Positions 1-7,819 are shown, counted from the stretch's first letter. The stretch: DNA of 10,452 bases from JBAXTE01 sp038240835 (GCA_038240835.1 JBBRGJ010000112.1:1-10452), one strand, 5' to 3'. The notes: generated from the letters alone by a model not told the origin. Numbers and translations: made by a program.

Positions 1-1566
1 ACTGGACCTGTCGGAGCTACTGGAGCTACTGGTCCTACTGGAGCCACTGGTGCTCAGGGTATTCAAGGATATGTTGGCCCTGATGGAATTGGTCTTGAAT
101 TTATTTGGAATGGCACTCAATTGGGTGTTAGACGTGAAGGACAATCTACTTATATTTATCAAAATTTAGCAGGTCCTGCTGGTGCAACTGGAACAAATGG
201 TGTTGATGGAATTAATGGAACAAACGGAGTTGATGGTGCCGTCGGCGCAACTGGTCCCATTGGTCTAATCGGTTTGACTGGTCCCGCAGGTGCTAATGGT
301 GTTGATGGAATTAATGGAATAAATGGAACAAACGGCACAAATGGCGTTGATGGTGCAGTTGGTCCTGCAGGCGCGGTTGGTCCTCAAGGTCCGATTGGTT
401 TAACGGGTGCTGCTGGCACAAATGGAACGAATGGAGTTAACGGCACAAATGGCGTTGATGGCGCAGTTGGTCCCGCAGGTGCGGTTGGTCCTCAAGGTCC
501 GATTGGTCTGACCGGTGCTGCTGGCACAAATGGAACGAATGGAATAAACGGCACAAATGGCGTTGATGGTGCAGTTGGTCCCGCAGGTGCGGTTGGTCCC
601 CAAGGTCCAATTGGTCTAACTGGCGCTACTGGTCTCCAAGGACCAATTGGTTTGACCGGTGCAACTGGCCCAATCGGGTTAACTGGTCCCGCTGGTACAA
701 ATGGCACGAACGGAACGAACGGTGCTACGGGTGCAACTGGAGCGACCGGTGCAGTTGGTCCCCAAGGTCCGATTGGGTTGACTGGTGCAACTGGTTTAAC
801 CGGTGCTGCAGGAACGAACGGTACGAATGGCGCAACGGGCGCAACTGGTCTTACGGGTGCTACTGGTCCCCAAGGGCCTACTGGTCCAGTGGGATGTGCG
901 ACTGCAAATTATCTCATGAAATCAAATGGTACAACTGCTACTTGCACCGTTGCACCAGTATTTGAAGACGCAACAGGAAAAGTTGGTATTGGAAACACTT
1001 CTCCTAGCGAAAGATTAGATATTACGGGTAATTTGAGATTTTCTCAGGCAATTATGCCGAACAATAATCCTGGGACTCCAGGAAAAGTATTAAAATCAAA
1101 TGGTGCTAATATTGCTCCTACATGGATTAGTGCAGTTACCCCAGATAATATCTATAGCGTGGAAAGTACAAGCAGTGTTTCTATAAGTTCTACTAATTGG
1201 TCCGTTATTCCAGGAGAATCAATCACAATTCCTAGTTTGCTAGCTGGCGACCGATTACTCCTGTTTTATGAAGGGAATGCTATTATTAATAGCAGTGACC
1301 ATGCAATCATTGATGTCTCTTTGTTTGTAAATGGGACATTTATTGATGTTGGTGGATTTGTTCGATTTAGTTTGGATTATGGTGGAACCAGATACATGCT
1401 CTGGCAAAATTTTTCCTCCATTGCTAGATATACAATCCCAAGTGCTGGATCATACACGTTTGATGTTCGAGCTAGAAGATCTGATGGTAGCGGAAGTATT
1501 AGCATTGGCGGAAACTCTAGTGAAGCTGCAGAAGGAGTGCTCGTTATTTACTTGTTGAGAAATTAA
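1..1566 (+). CDS. Collagen-like (Gly-X-Y repeat) surface protein, 5' end outside the window
   Basis: The frame is open from base 1, so this is the C-terminal 521 residues of a longer protein; its true start and any signal peptide lie left of the window. Visible codons 1-297 are nearly unbroken Gly-X-Y triplets, which in other proteins form a collagen triple helix. They are interrupted once, at about codons 31-56, by a non-collagen segment containing FIWNGTQLGVRREG. The X and Y positions are filled by Thr, Asn, Ala, Val, Pro, Ile, Leu, Gln and Asp; Lys, Arg and Glu are absent after the interruption. Codons 298-375 hold two cysteines and the motif VGIGNTSPSERLDITGNLRF, a module seen in many Bacteroidota surface and tail-fibre-like proteins. 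The last 145 residues look like a beta-sandwich, perhaps a trimerising head, and end in VLVIYLLRN. Function is inferred to be extracellular or surface. The GC-rich repeats contrast with the AT-rich neighbours. A TTG at base 121 opens a long frame but is not a real start. Confidence 0.88.
   Translation, partial: TGPVGATGATGPTGATGAQGIQGYVGPDGIGLEFIWNGTQLGVRREGQSTYIYQNLAGPAGATGTNGVDGINGTNGVDGAVGATGPIGLIGLTGPAGANGVDGINGINGTNGTNGVDGAVGPAGAVGPQGPIGLTGAAGTNGTNGVNGTNGVDGAVGPAGAVGPQGPIGLTGAAGTNGTNGINGTNGVDGAVGPAGAVGPQGPIGLTGATGLQGPIGLTGATGPIGLTGPAGTNGTNGTNGATGATGATGAVGPQGPIGLTGATGLTGAAGTNGTNGATGATGLTGATGPQGPTGPVGCATANYLMKSNGTTATCTVAPVFEDATGKVGIGNTSPSERLDITGNLRFSQAIMPNNNPGTPGKVLKSNGANIAPTWISAVTPDNIYSVESTSSVSISSTNWSVIPGESITIPSLLAGDRLLLFYEGNAIINSSDHAIIDVSLFVNGTFIDVGGFVRFSLDYGGTRYMLWQNFSSIARYTIPSAGSYTFDVRARRSDGSGSISIGGNSSEAAEGVLVIYLLRN
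334..627 (+). repeat. 108-bp tandem repeat inside the collagen-like gene (2.7 copies)
   Basis: Three direct copies begin at 334, 442 and 550, exactly 108 bases (36 residues, 12 Gly-X-Y triplets) apart. The third copy diverges after about two thirds of its length. By eye, copies 1 and 2 differ at about 8 of 108 positions, nearly all in third codon positions. The only amino acid change between them is Val to Ile in the last triplet. The unit runs GTN GVD GAV GPA and so on through GPQ GPI GLT. The shorter phrase GPIGLTG also recurs outside the array up to about base 790, so older repeats lie around the recent ones. Confidence 0.9.
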
Positions 1567-1598
1567 ATTCCAATTATTTGATATAAAAGAATAAAATT

Positions 1599-1940
1599 AT
1601 GACAAAAAAACAATCACTAATATTGGGGTTAATATTTTTCTTAGCTCCTCTTGTATACGGACAAAGTAAAGGGTTTGAATATTATGAGGTGTTAAAAGCT
1701 GGAAATTCTAAATCTACAAATGGTTCCTGCATCATAAAAATAGAAAATAACGCAGATAGTTATATTGATTATTACGTGGTATTAACTCCCATTAATAAAT
1801 ACTCAAATTTATTCGTTACGGACAAAACTAAAACAAATTTCACCGTAAAATCATCTGATTCTAAGGGAAATTTCGAATTTGATTATATTATTTATGCTAA
1901 AAAAGAGAAACCTATTCCATCGATCAAAAAAAACAGATAA
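1599..1940 (+). CDS. Small secreted protein of unknown function (113 aa)
   Basis: I do not recognise a family. Residues 1-22 form a classic Sec signal peptide: MTKK, then a hydrophobic stretch of Leu, Ile and Phe, and a likely cleavage after LVYG before Gln-Ser. There is no lipobox cysteine at the cleavage point, so it is probably released or surface-associated rather than a lipoprotein. The mature part, about 90 residues, is rich in Asn, Lys, Tyr and Ser with alternating beta-type patterns such as YIDYYVVLTPI. It has one cysteine (in NGSCIIKI) and ends in a basic tail, KKNR. The gene starts 32 bases after the collagen-like gene with no terminator between, so co-transcription is likely. A partner role for the collagen-like protein would be inference only. 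No good ribosome binding site is visible, which is usual for this phylum. Confidence 0.75.
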   Translation: MTKKQSLILGLIFFLAPLVYGQSKGFEYYEVLKAGNSKSTNGSCIIKIENNADSYIDYYVVLTPINKYSNLFVTDKTKTNFTVKSSDSKGNFEFDYIIYAKKEKPIPSIKKNR

Positions 1941-2060
1941 GAGAGTTTAGCTTATAACTCTTGCGAGTTAATATTAAATAATCATCTCTAAATGTCATCC
2001 CTTTTTTCCTGAAGAATAAAGTCTTTGGAGAAACGGAAGAACTCTCTATTAGAGACCTTG

Positions 2061-2086
2061 GCAAAATCTAAAATTTTGTATTTTTT
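2061..2086 (+). terminator. Possible weak intrinsic terminator
   Basis: GCAAAAT (2061-2067) can pair with ATTTTGT (2073-2079) over a five-base loop, with the outermost pair a G-T wobble. A run of six T follows at 2081-2086. The stem is AT-rich and so weak. Its place, 120 bases after the small secreted protein gene and before the lepA promoter, fits the end of the collagen-like transcript. Confidence 0.35.
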
Positions 2087-2228
2087 GAAGAACTTAAATT
2101 GATATTTTTGAGTTTTTTTTAGGAATGAATCTCTAATTGTTGATGTTGTTTTTCCTCAAATAGCACTTACTATCTCCATGAATAAGCGATAATCCGTGAG
2201 CACGTATTCATCTTTCAATCAAAAATCG

Positions 2229-2236
2229 TATCTTTG
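2229..2236 (+). promoter_or_regulatory. lepA promoter, -7 box TATCTTTG
   Basis: TATCTTTG is a perfect match to the Bacteroidota -7 consensus TAnnTTTG and is followed by CAAAAAAAACG. No clear TTTG lies at the expected -33 distance (about 2204-2208 reads GTATT), so the upstream half is poor. If used, transcription would begin near 2243 and leave a leader of about 74 bases before lepA. No attenuator is obvious in that leader. Confidence 0.5.
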
Positions 2237-2316
2237 CAAAAAAAACGAGAAATTGTTGAAGAAACAAACTTCATATTTTTTTTTAACATACATAAAAACA
2301 GAGAGTTATACAGCGA

Positions 2317-4104
2317 ATGAATAATATACGAAATTTCTGCATTATTGCACATATCGATCATGGAAAAAGTACCATTGCCGACCGCTTATTACAATATACA
2401 GGAACCGTTTCCGACCGTGATATGATGACCCAAGTGCTCGATAATATGGACTTGGAACGCGAACGTGGTATTACGATTAAGAGTCACGCTATCCAAATGG
2501 ATTTTAATTACAAGGGAGAAAAATTTGTTCTTAACTTAATAGATACTCCTGGTCACGTCGATTTCTCGTATGAAGTTTCTCGCTCTATTGCTGCCTGTGA
2601 AGGCGCTTTGCTGATTGTAGATGCTACTCAAGGAATTCAAGCTCAAACAATATCTAACCTCTATCTGGCCATCGAGCATGATTTGGAAATTATTCCAGTG
2701 CTCAACAAAATGGATATGGATAGTGCAATGCCCGATGAAGTAAAAGACCAAATCGAAGATTTGATTGGTTGCAAAAGGGAAGATATCATCGAAGCAAGTG
2801 GAAAAACTGGGATGGGAATTCCAGAGATATTAGATGCTATTATTCATCGTGTTCCAGCTCCTAAAGGGGATCCAAATGCACCATTGCAAGCACTTATTTT
2901 TGATTCGGTATACAACTCGTTTAGAGGAATTATTGCCTATTTTAGAATTATGGATGGGACAATTAAAACCGCTGATTTTGTAAAATTTATCTCCACCGAA
3001 AAAGAGTATCATGCCGACGAAATCGGCGTGCTTAGATTAAAACAAGAACCTCGTAAAGAGATGTCAGCTGGTGATGTTGGGTATATTATTTCTGGAATAA
3101 AAACTTCTAAAGAGGTTAAAGTTGGTGATACAATTACTCACGTAGCACGACCTACTACTAATATTATCAGTGGATTTCAAGAGGTGAAACCCATGGTGTT
3201 TGCCGGTGTTTATCCGATTGATGCAGATGATTATGAAGAGTTGCGCGCTTCGCTCGAAAAACTTCAACTCAACGACGCTTCTCTAACGTTTGAACCTGAA
3301 TCTTCTGCTGCCTTAGGATTCGGTTTTAGATGTGGGTTTTTAGGTCTGTTACATATGGAAATTGTTCAAGAACGCCTCGAAAGAGAGTTTGATATGGATG
3401 TAATCACCACCGTTCCTAACGTTTCGTTTAGAGTAATTACAACCAAAGGAGAAACCATCGAGGTGCACAATCCAAGTGGTATGCCTCCAATCCCAAGCAT
3501 CGAAACCATCGAAGAACCTTATATCTTAGCACAAATTATTACTAAATCTGAGTACCTCGGTAATGTGATGAAATTGTGCATCGATAAACGTGGTGTTTTG
3601 CTAAATCAAGTATATCTAACCAGTGATCGAATTGAAGTAACCTTCGATTTGCCATTGAGTGAAATCGTTATCGATTTTTACGACCGTTTGAAAAGTATTT
3701 CAAAAGGATATGCTTCGTTTGATTATCATATCAAAGATTACAAAGCAGCAAAATTAGTAAAATTAGATATTCTGTTGAATGGGGATTCTGTGGATGCACT
3801 CTCTTCCCTTATTCATGTGGATAATGCATATAGTTTTGGTAAACGAATTTGTGAAAAATTAAAAGAACTTATCCCAAGACAGCAATTTGATATCGCCATT
3901 CAGGCCGCTATTGGTGCAAAAATTATCTCTCGCGAAACCGTAAAAGCAGTTCGTAAGGATGTTACAGCTAAATGTTATGGTGGAGATATTTCTCGTAAGC
4001 GTAAATTGCTCGACAAACAGAAAAAAGGGAAAAAACGAATGAGACAGATTGGGAACGTTGAGGTTCCACAATCGGCATTTATGGCCGTTTTAAAACTAGA
4101 TTAA
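2317..4104 (+). CDS. lepA: Elongation factor 4 (LepA), ribosome-associated GTPase
   Basis: LepA/EF4 is a translational GTPase that binds the ribosome and affects elongation and 30S assembly; it acts in the cytoplasm or at the inner membrane. At 595 residues it is the usual length and looks complete. The GTPase motifs are in order: AHIDHGKST at 11-19 (P-loop), RGIT at 50-53 (switch I), DTPGH at 76-80 (switch II), NKMD at 130-133, and SGKTG at 161-165 in place of the commoner SAKTG. EF-G-like domains II, III and V follow, and the LepA-specific C-terminal domain ends in QIGNVEVPQSAFMAVLKL. The ATG at 2317 gives the conserved MNNIRNFCIIAHIDHGKS start. The gene faces the minus-strand operon, and only four bases separate the two stop codons. 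Confidence 0.98.
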   Translation: MNNIRNFCIIAHIDHGKSTIADRLLQYTGTVSDRDMMTQVLDNMDLERERGITIKSHAIQMDFNYKGEKFVLNLIDTPGHVDFSYEVSRSIAACEGALLIVDATQGIQAQTISNLYLAIEHDLEIIPVLNKMDMDSAMPDEVKDQIEDLIGCKREDIIEASGKTGMGIPEILDAIIHRVPAPKGDPNAPLQALIFDSVYNSFRGIIAYFRIMDGTIKTADFVKFISTEKEYHADEIGVLRLKQEPRKEMSAGDVGYIISGIKTSKEVKVGDTITHVARPTTNIISGFQEVKPMVFAGVYPIDADDYEELRASLEKLQLNDASLTFEPESSAALGFGFRCGFLGLLHMEIVQERLEREFDMDVITTVPNVSFRVITTKGETIEVHNPSGMPPIPSIETIEEPYILAQIITKSEYLGNVMKLCIDKRGVLLNQVYLTSDRIEVTFDLPLSEIVIDFYDRLKSISKGYASFDYHIKDYKAAKLVKLDILLNGDSVDALSSLIHVDNAYSFGKRICEKLKELIPRQQFDIAIQAAIGAKIISRETVKAVRKDVTAKCYGGDISRKRKLLDKQKKGKKRMRQIGNVEVPQSAFMAVLKLD

Positions 4105-4108
4105 TCTT

Positions 4109-4885
4109 CTATTCTATTAATGCAATCTTTACGGCATTGTAAAAAGCTTCTGGATTATCCACATGAAGCCAGTGCCCCGCATTCTCTATTTCAACAATTA
4201 CCGAATGAGAAAAATTCTTGGCTATTAATCCAACGTCTTCTGAATTGATATAATCGGAATTACCCCCTTTGATAAAGGTAATGGGCGTGTCAATAGGCTT
4301 TGGATAGGCAATTCCCAAAAAAATTTCGGGTAAGTAATCGCTGATTGCTTCTACGTTAATTTTCCATCCAAGCATCTCTTTGGTTTTCCAATATACATTT
4401 TTCATCACCACCGACTGAATCCTTTGGTCTATAATGTTTTTACTCACAAATTCTTCTACCTCGTTGCGTGAAGTATATTCTGATAAGTCATTTTTTTGCA
4501 TTAATTCTAAAACTTCTACGTGACCGTAACGAGGGCTATATTTGCGCAAACCCATGTCGGCAATGATGATTTTAGAAAAATTATTGGGAGCTTCTTCCAA
4601 CGATTTTAAGATAATTTTTCCGCCAAGAGAGTGTCCCATAATGGCAGGTCTATCTATCTGATAATCTTGCATTAATTCATGTAAATCATCCACCATAGCA
4701 TCGAAAGAGAATACAGAATGATGAGGTGACTGACCATGGTTTCGCAAATCAGGAACCAAAATTCTCCGATTAATATCCGCAGATAGTTTGCGAGCAAATG
4801 TTACCCAATTATCAGAGCTTCCAAATAGGCCATGAAGAAGAATCAGTGGTTCTCCTCGACCAAACTCTCTGAAAAATAGCTTCAT
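4109..4885 (-). CDS. Alpha/beta-fold hydrolase, YbfF-type esterase-like
   Basis: A cytoplasmic alpha/beta hydrolase of 258 residues without a signal peptide. LLHGLFGSSDNW (16-27) is the oxyanion-loop HG motif, PDLRNHGQS (45-53) is typical of the superfamily, and GHSLGG (84-89) holds the nucleophile Ser86. His238 in AGHWLHVDNP is the catalytic histidine. The acid is probably Asp110 in IIIADMG, which matches the position used in E. coli YbfF, rather than a residue after strand 7; this assignment is from memory of that family. The best guess is a carboxylesterase or thioesterase on small acyl substrates; the substrate cannot be told from sequence. It starts three bases after the stop of the upstream membrane protein gene, so the two are translated from one message. 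Its stop codon lies four bases from that of lepA, on the opposite strand. Confidence 0.9.
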   Translation of the reverse strand: MKLFFREFGRGEPLILLHGLFGSSDNWVTFARKLSADINRRILVPDLRNHGQSPHHSVFSFDAMVDDLHELMQDYQIDRPAIMGHSLGGKIILKSLEEAPNNFSKIIIADMGLRKYSPRYGHVEVLELMQKNDLSEYTSRNEVEEFVSKNIIDQRIQSVVMKNVYWKTKEMLGWKINVEAISDYLPEIFLGIAYPKPIDTPITFIKGGNSDYINSEDVGLIAKNFSHSVIVEIENAGHWLHVDNPEAFYNAVKIALIE

Positions 4886-4888
4886 GAA

Positions 4889-6034
4889 CTATATTTTGAA
4901 TTTGATTTTTTGGTATGGGAACTCTTTTGCAAGCTCTCCTGAGTAGTAGAAATCGAATCCTACTGCGCCAAAAGTATATCGTTGGTCTCCAATCTCAATA
5001 TGCGAACCACCCACTTTTGGATCTGGTTTTGGAACTGAAGCGATAAATCCAACATTAAAAAGAGTCGTAAGTATTTCAGGACGGTTTGAAATATCGTGTT
5101 TTGCACGTTCCCATTGCACTTTTACCTGATGCAAAAACAGACCTGCATAGATGTATGAATAAAAATGACTTTTGTAATCTACAAACCGGTCGTAACGAGC
5201 TTTTTCAATATCTGCTACCTCTCCATGATAGTCGAGCAATTTCTCAAATTTCTCACCGATGTAGTAAGGAGATGTTTTATTCTTTAAATTTCGCTCAATT
5301 TCGGCCGCAGTAAAATCTTTAACACCAGTCACTCCTAAGGAATATTGACTTTCTACAGATAAGACTTTATTTGGCGCAATATAAGTTTTAAAAATCTCGC
5401 GCTTTGAGTTAAACATTCTAATCTGTTCGCCAATGAGGCAACAAACAATCAGCCTTGGTTCAACGCCTGAAAGTTTGGCAGCACTATCAATCATGGCTTT
5501 GTCTTTAATAATCGATTCTTTTAAAATAGACCACTCGGGGACATTCATCCAACTAAAGCAGTTGGCAATTGTATCTTGCTTTTTGATTTTAGTGCCAAAA
5601 ATCTCTTCCCCCTTTTTTATCAACTCTTGATACTCTTTGTTGTCTTGCATATTCATTTCAACCGCTGCAATCATCTTGGTCGCCAACATTGCGTCCTCAG
5701 TATTTGATAAACCTTCTAACATGAAATTTGCATTCACTGGATAGAACTTGCTGATTACCATTATTTTATAATAATCCAACGATCTTCTATTGTCTAGTCC
5801 TGCAAAATAGGCTGAATCGTTGAAAACGATGTCTTTCCCTTTATTGGCAAGTGCTTCATATACTCTATCGTTTTTATCAACCCCACCTGGATCGTTTGTG
5901 AGTTTAAATTTTACAGCAAAGTATACAGCCGTCAACAGAAATCCATAACATGCAAACCCTAAGATAGTTGCATACAATGTGTATTTGAAAAACTTTTTAA
6001 TTGAAAATCGCTTTTTTTGAATATTATCTTCCAT
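4889..6034 (-). CDS. Membrane-anchored lysozyme-fold (transglycosylase/DUF1402-like) protein
   Basis: A 381-residue protein with a short basic cytoplasmic tail (KKRFSIKKFFK) and one membrane helix at about 17-41; the rest should be periplasmic. The conserved core lies at about 185-365. It contains SGVEPRLIVCCLIGEQIR with Glu203 as the candidate catalytic acid, then YSLGVTGVKD (231-240), YSYIYAGLFLHQV (292-304), NRPEILTTLFNVGF (317-330) and YTFGAVGFDFYYSGEL (353-368). The Glu after a hydrophobic helix, the SLGVTGVK segment and the late N-x-G motif follow the layout of lytic transglycosylases and of DUF1402-type proteins. The name is from pattern memory, so peptidoglycan cleavage is an inference. 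The first 180 residues have no recognised domain. It is the first gene of a two-gene operon with the hydrolase and has its own promoter at 6074-6106. Confidence 0.6.
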   Translation of the reverse strand: MEDNIQKKRFSIKKFFKYTLYATILGFACYGFLLTAVYFAVKFKLTNDPGGVDKNDRVYEALANKGKDIVFNDSAYFAGLDNRRSLDYYKIMVISKFYPVNANFMLEGLSNTEDAMLATKMIAAVEMNMQDNKEYQELIKKGEEIFGTKIKKQDTIANCFSWMNVPEWSILKESIIKDKAMIDSAAKLSGVEPRLIVCCLIGEQIRMFNSKREIFKTYIAPNKVLSVESQYSLGVTGVKDFTAAEIERNLKNKTSPYYIGEKFEKLLDYHGEVADIEKARYDRFVDYKSHFYSYIYAGLFLHQVKVQWERAKHDISNRPEILTTLFNVGFIASVPKPDPKVGGSHIEIGDQRYTFGAVGFDFYYSGELAKEFPYQKIKFKI

Positions 6035-6073
6035 TATATCAGTCGTTTACTTTTTTTGTGTTGAATTTTTTTG

Positions 6074-6106
6074 CAAAACTACGATAATTTTCACAATTAG
6101 CACAAA
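6074..6106 (-). promoter_or_regulatory. Bacteroidota-type promoter for the minus-strand operon
   Basis: Read on the minus strand, TAGTTTTG (6081-6074) matches the -7 consensus TAnnTTTG. TTTG (6106-6103) lies 21 bases upstream, which suits the -33 element. The leader would be about 33 bases. This is the best complete promoter in the window. Confidence 0.6.
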
Positions 6107-6356
6107 GTTTAAGTTAAGTGTGGTTGATTTATCAATAATATTCTTTGGGTTGTTGCTTGTTTTTTAAGGTTTATAGCACAAATATATAAAATATAATTCA
6201 GAAATCCTATTTTAAATGTAATTTATTTATTAAAACTCAATTTTGTTTAGTTGCTGACTATGATTGTTTATTTTGAGAGTTAACGTCTAGTTTATGACTA
6301 TTTTGTCTCGATATTTATATTTCATGATAATTAATAGGTCTAAACTCATCCGAAAA

Positions 6357-6388
6357 TTGGCTAAAATGGATTTTTTTTTGTTATTTTG
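6357..6388 (+). promoter_or_regulatory. Possible asnS promoter
   Basis: TTG at 6357-6359 and TTATTTTG at 6381-6388 are separated by 21 bases, the right spacing for -33 and -7 elements. The second box has T instead of A at its second position. Transcription would begin about 20 bases before the ATG at 6413, giving a very short leader. Confidence 0.35.
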
Positions 6389-6412
6389 CTTAAAATTACA
6401 AAAAGAGAAATA

Positions 6413-7819
6413 ATGGAAAATATTAAACGAACATCCGTAGTTGATTTGATTACGAACCCTGAAGTGGTTGGTCTCGGTAATCCTGTGAATGTAAAAGGTT
6501 GGGTACGTACAAAAAGATCGAACAAAGAGGTCGCTTTTATTGCTGTAAATGATGGTTCTATAATTCATAATATTCAAGTTGTCGTAAATCCTGCTGATTT
6601 TTCGGAAGATTTAATGAAACTGATTACTACAGGTAGTTGCATTAATGTGAATGGGATATTGGTCGATTCTCCTGCACAAGGGCAAGCTGTTGAGGTTTCT
6701 GCCAAAGAGATTGAACTTTATGGAACTGCAGATCCTGATAAATATCCTTTGCAAAAGAAGGGACACACTTTAGAATTTTTACGTGATATTGCCCATCTTC
6801 GTCCTCGTACGAACACTTTTGGCGCTGTTTTGCGTATTCGTCACCACTTGGCTTTTGCGTTGAATAAATATTACAACGACCGTGGTTTTTTCTACCTTCA
6901 CACGCCTATTATTACGGGTTCGGATGCTGAAGGAGCAGGAGCAATGTTCCGCGTTACTACGTTAGATTTGAAAAATGTTCCACGCACCGAAGATGGTGAA
7001 GTGGATGCAACGAAAGACTTTTTTGGCAAAGAGACTAATTTAACGGTATCGGGTCAGTTAGAAGCTGAGTTGGGTGCGTTGGCTTTGGGTAAAGTATATA
7101 CTTTTGGACCTACTTTTAGAGCCGAAAACTCAAATACTCCTCGCCACTTAGCGGAATTTTGGATGAATGAACCTGAAGTTGCGTTCAACGATATCACCGA
7201 TAACATGGATTTGGCCGAAGATTTTATCAAAAACTTAGTTCAATATGCACTCGATCATTGCATGGAAGATTTGAAATTCCTTAACAATATGTATGATAAA
7301 GAGCTCATTGCCAGATTGGAAGCTGTAGTTAATACAAAATTTGTGAGAGCTACTTACACCGAAGCAGTGGATATCTTATTGGCATCGGGACAGAAATTTG
7401 AGTACAAAGTTGAGTGGGGCGTTGATTTACAATCTGAACATGAACGTTATTTGGTGGAAAAACATTTTAACAAACCCGTAATCCTAACCGATTATCCAAA
7501 AATGATCAAAGCGTTTTACATGAAACAAAACGACGACGGAAAAACGGTTAGAGCAATGGATATTTTGTTCCCAAAAATTGGAGAAATAATTGGCGGTTCT
7601 CAACGTGAGGACAATCTTGAAAAATTATCCGCATGGGCAACAGAAATTGGAATTCCCGAAAAAGATATTTGGTGGTATTTAGATACTCGCCGTTTTGGAA
7701 CCGCCCCTCATAGTGGCTACGGTCTAGGATTTGAACGATTGGTATTGTTCGTTACTGGAATGTCAAATATCCGCGACGTGATTCCATTCCCAAGAACTCC
7801 TCAAAATGCTGACTTCTAA
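6413..7819 (+). CDS. asnS: Asparagine--tRNA ligase
   Basis: A class IIb aminoacyl-tRNA synthetase that charges tRNA-Asn with asparagine using ATP in the cytoplasm. At 468 residues it has the family's usual length. The N-terminal OB-fold anticodon-binding domain includes VNVKGWVRTKRSNKEVAFIA (25-44). The catalytic domain shows motif 2 at 235-255 (starting FRAEN, with RHLAEF) and motif 3 as GLGFERL at 437-443. It ends in the conserved IRDVIPFPRTPQNADF. I chose the ATG at 6413, giving MENIKRTSVVDL. A TTG at 6386 would add nine residues (MLKITKREI) that do not resemble the family and would overlap the likely -7 box. Upstream AAAGAGAAATA is a weak ribosome site. rpoN follows after 55 bases without a terminator. 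Confidence 0.97.
   Translation: MENIKRTSVVDLITNPEVVGLGNPVNVKGWVRTKRSNKEVAFIAVNDGSIIHNIQVVVNPADFSEDLMKLITTGSCINVNGILVDSPAQGQAVEVSAKEIELYGTADPDKYPLQKKGHTLEFLRDIAHLRPRTNTFGAVLRIRHHLAFALNKYYNDRGFFYLHTPIITGSDAEGAGAMFRVTTLDLKNVPRTEDGEVDATKDFFGKETNLTVSGQLEAELGALALGKVYTFGPTFRAENSNTPRHLAEFWMNEPEVAFNDITDNMDLAEDFIKNLVQYALDHCMEDLKFLNNMYDKELIARLEAVVNTKFVRATYTEAVDILLASGQKFEYKVEWGVDLQSEHERYLVEKHFNKPVILTDYPKMIKAFYMKQNDDGKTVRAMDILFPKIGEIIGGSQREDNLEKLSAWATEIGIPEKDIWWYLDTRRFGTAPHSGYGLGFERLVLFVTGMSNIRDVIPFPRTPQNADF

Larger units (their letters stand above)
1941..2316. other. Intergenic spacer, 376 bp, no gene seen
   Basis: AT-rich DNA between the small secreted protein gene and lepA. It holds competing short hairpin arms just after the stop codon (AGAGTT 1942-1947, AACTCT 1956-1961, GAGTT 1965-1969) and a perfect short palindrome, TCTCTATTAGAGA, at 2043-2055. 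It also contains a terminator-like hairpin (2061-2086) and a promoter box (2229-2236). A short phrase around 2043-2066 resembles one at 10250-10270. No open frame with protein-like content was found on either strand. Confidence 0.6.
6035..6412. other. AT-rich divergent intergenic region, 378 bp, no gene seen
   Basis: This spacer separates two divergent transcripts and is strongly AT-rich. It holds the promoter for the minus-strand operon near its left end and a probable asnS promoter near its right end. TATTTTG occurs several times, which is one base short of the -7 consensus and may be chance in such DNA. No RNA gene, riboswitch or T-box-like structure before asnS could be recognised, and no protein-like frame was seen. 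Confidence 0.55.

Noticed and set aside
334..627. CRISPR-like direct repeats
   Set aside because: The repeats are contiguous, in-frame and coding, without unique spacers.
400..707. Two antisense open frames across the collagen repeats (400-603 and 492-707)
   Set aside because: They arise from the three-base periodicity of glycine codons on the other strand and are low-complexity mirror images of the real protein.
121..1566. Collagen-like gene starting at TTG 121
   Set aside because: The same frame is open and of the same Gly-X-Y character back to base 1, and the TTG lies inside a conserved segment, so it is an internal Leu codon.
6386..6412. Upstream TTG start for asnS
   Set aside because: The extra nine residues do not look like the family, and the codon lies inside the likely -7 promoter box; the ATG at 6413 gives the normal N-terminus.
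6287..6577. Minus-strand open frame across the asnS start
   Set aside because: It overlaps the conserved asnS coding region and continues through AT-rich spacer; no start signal or family resemblance.
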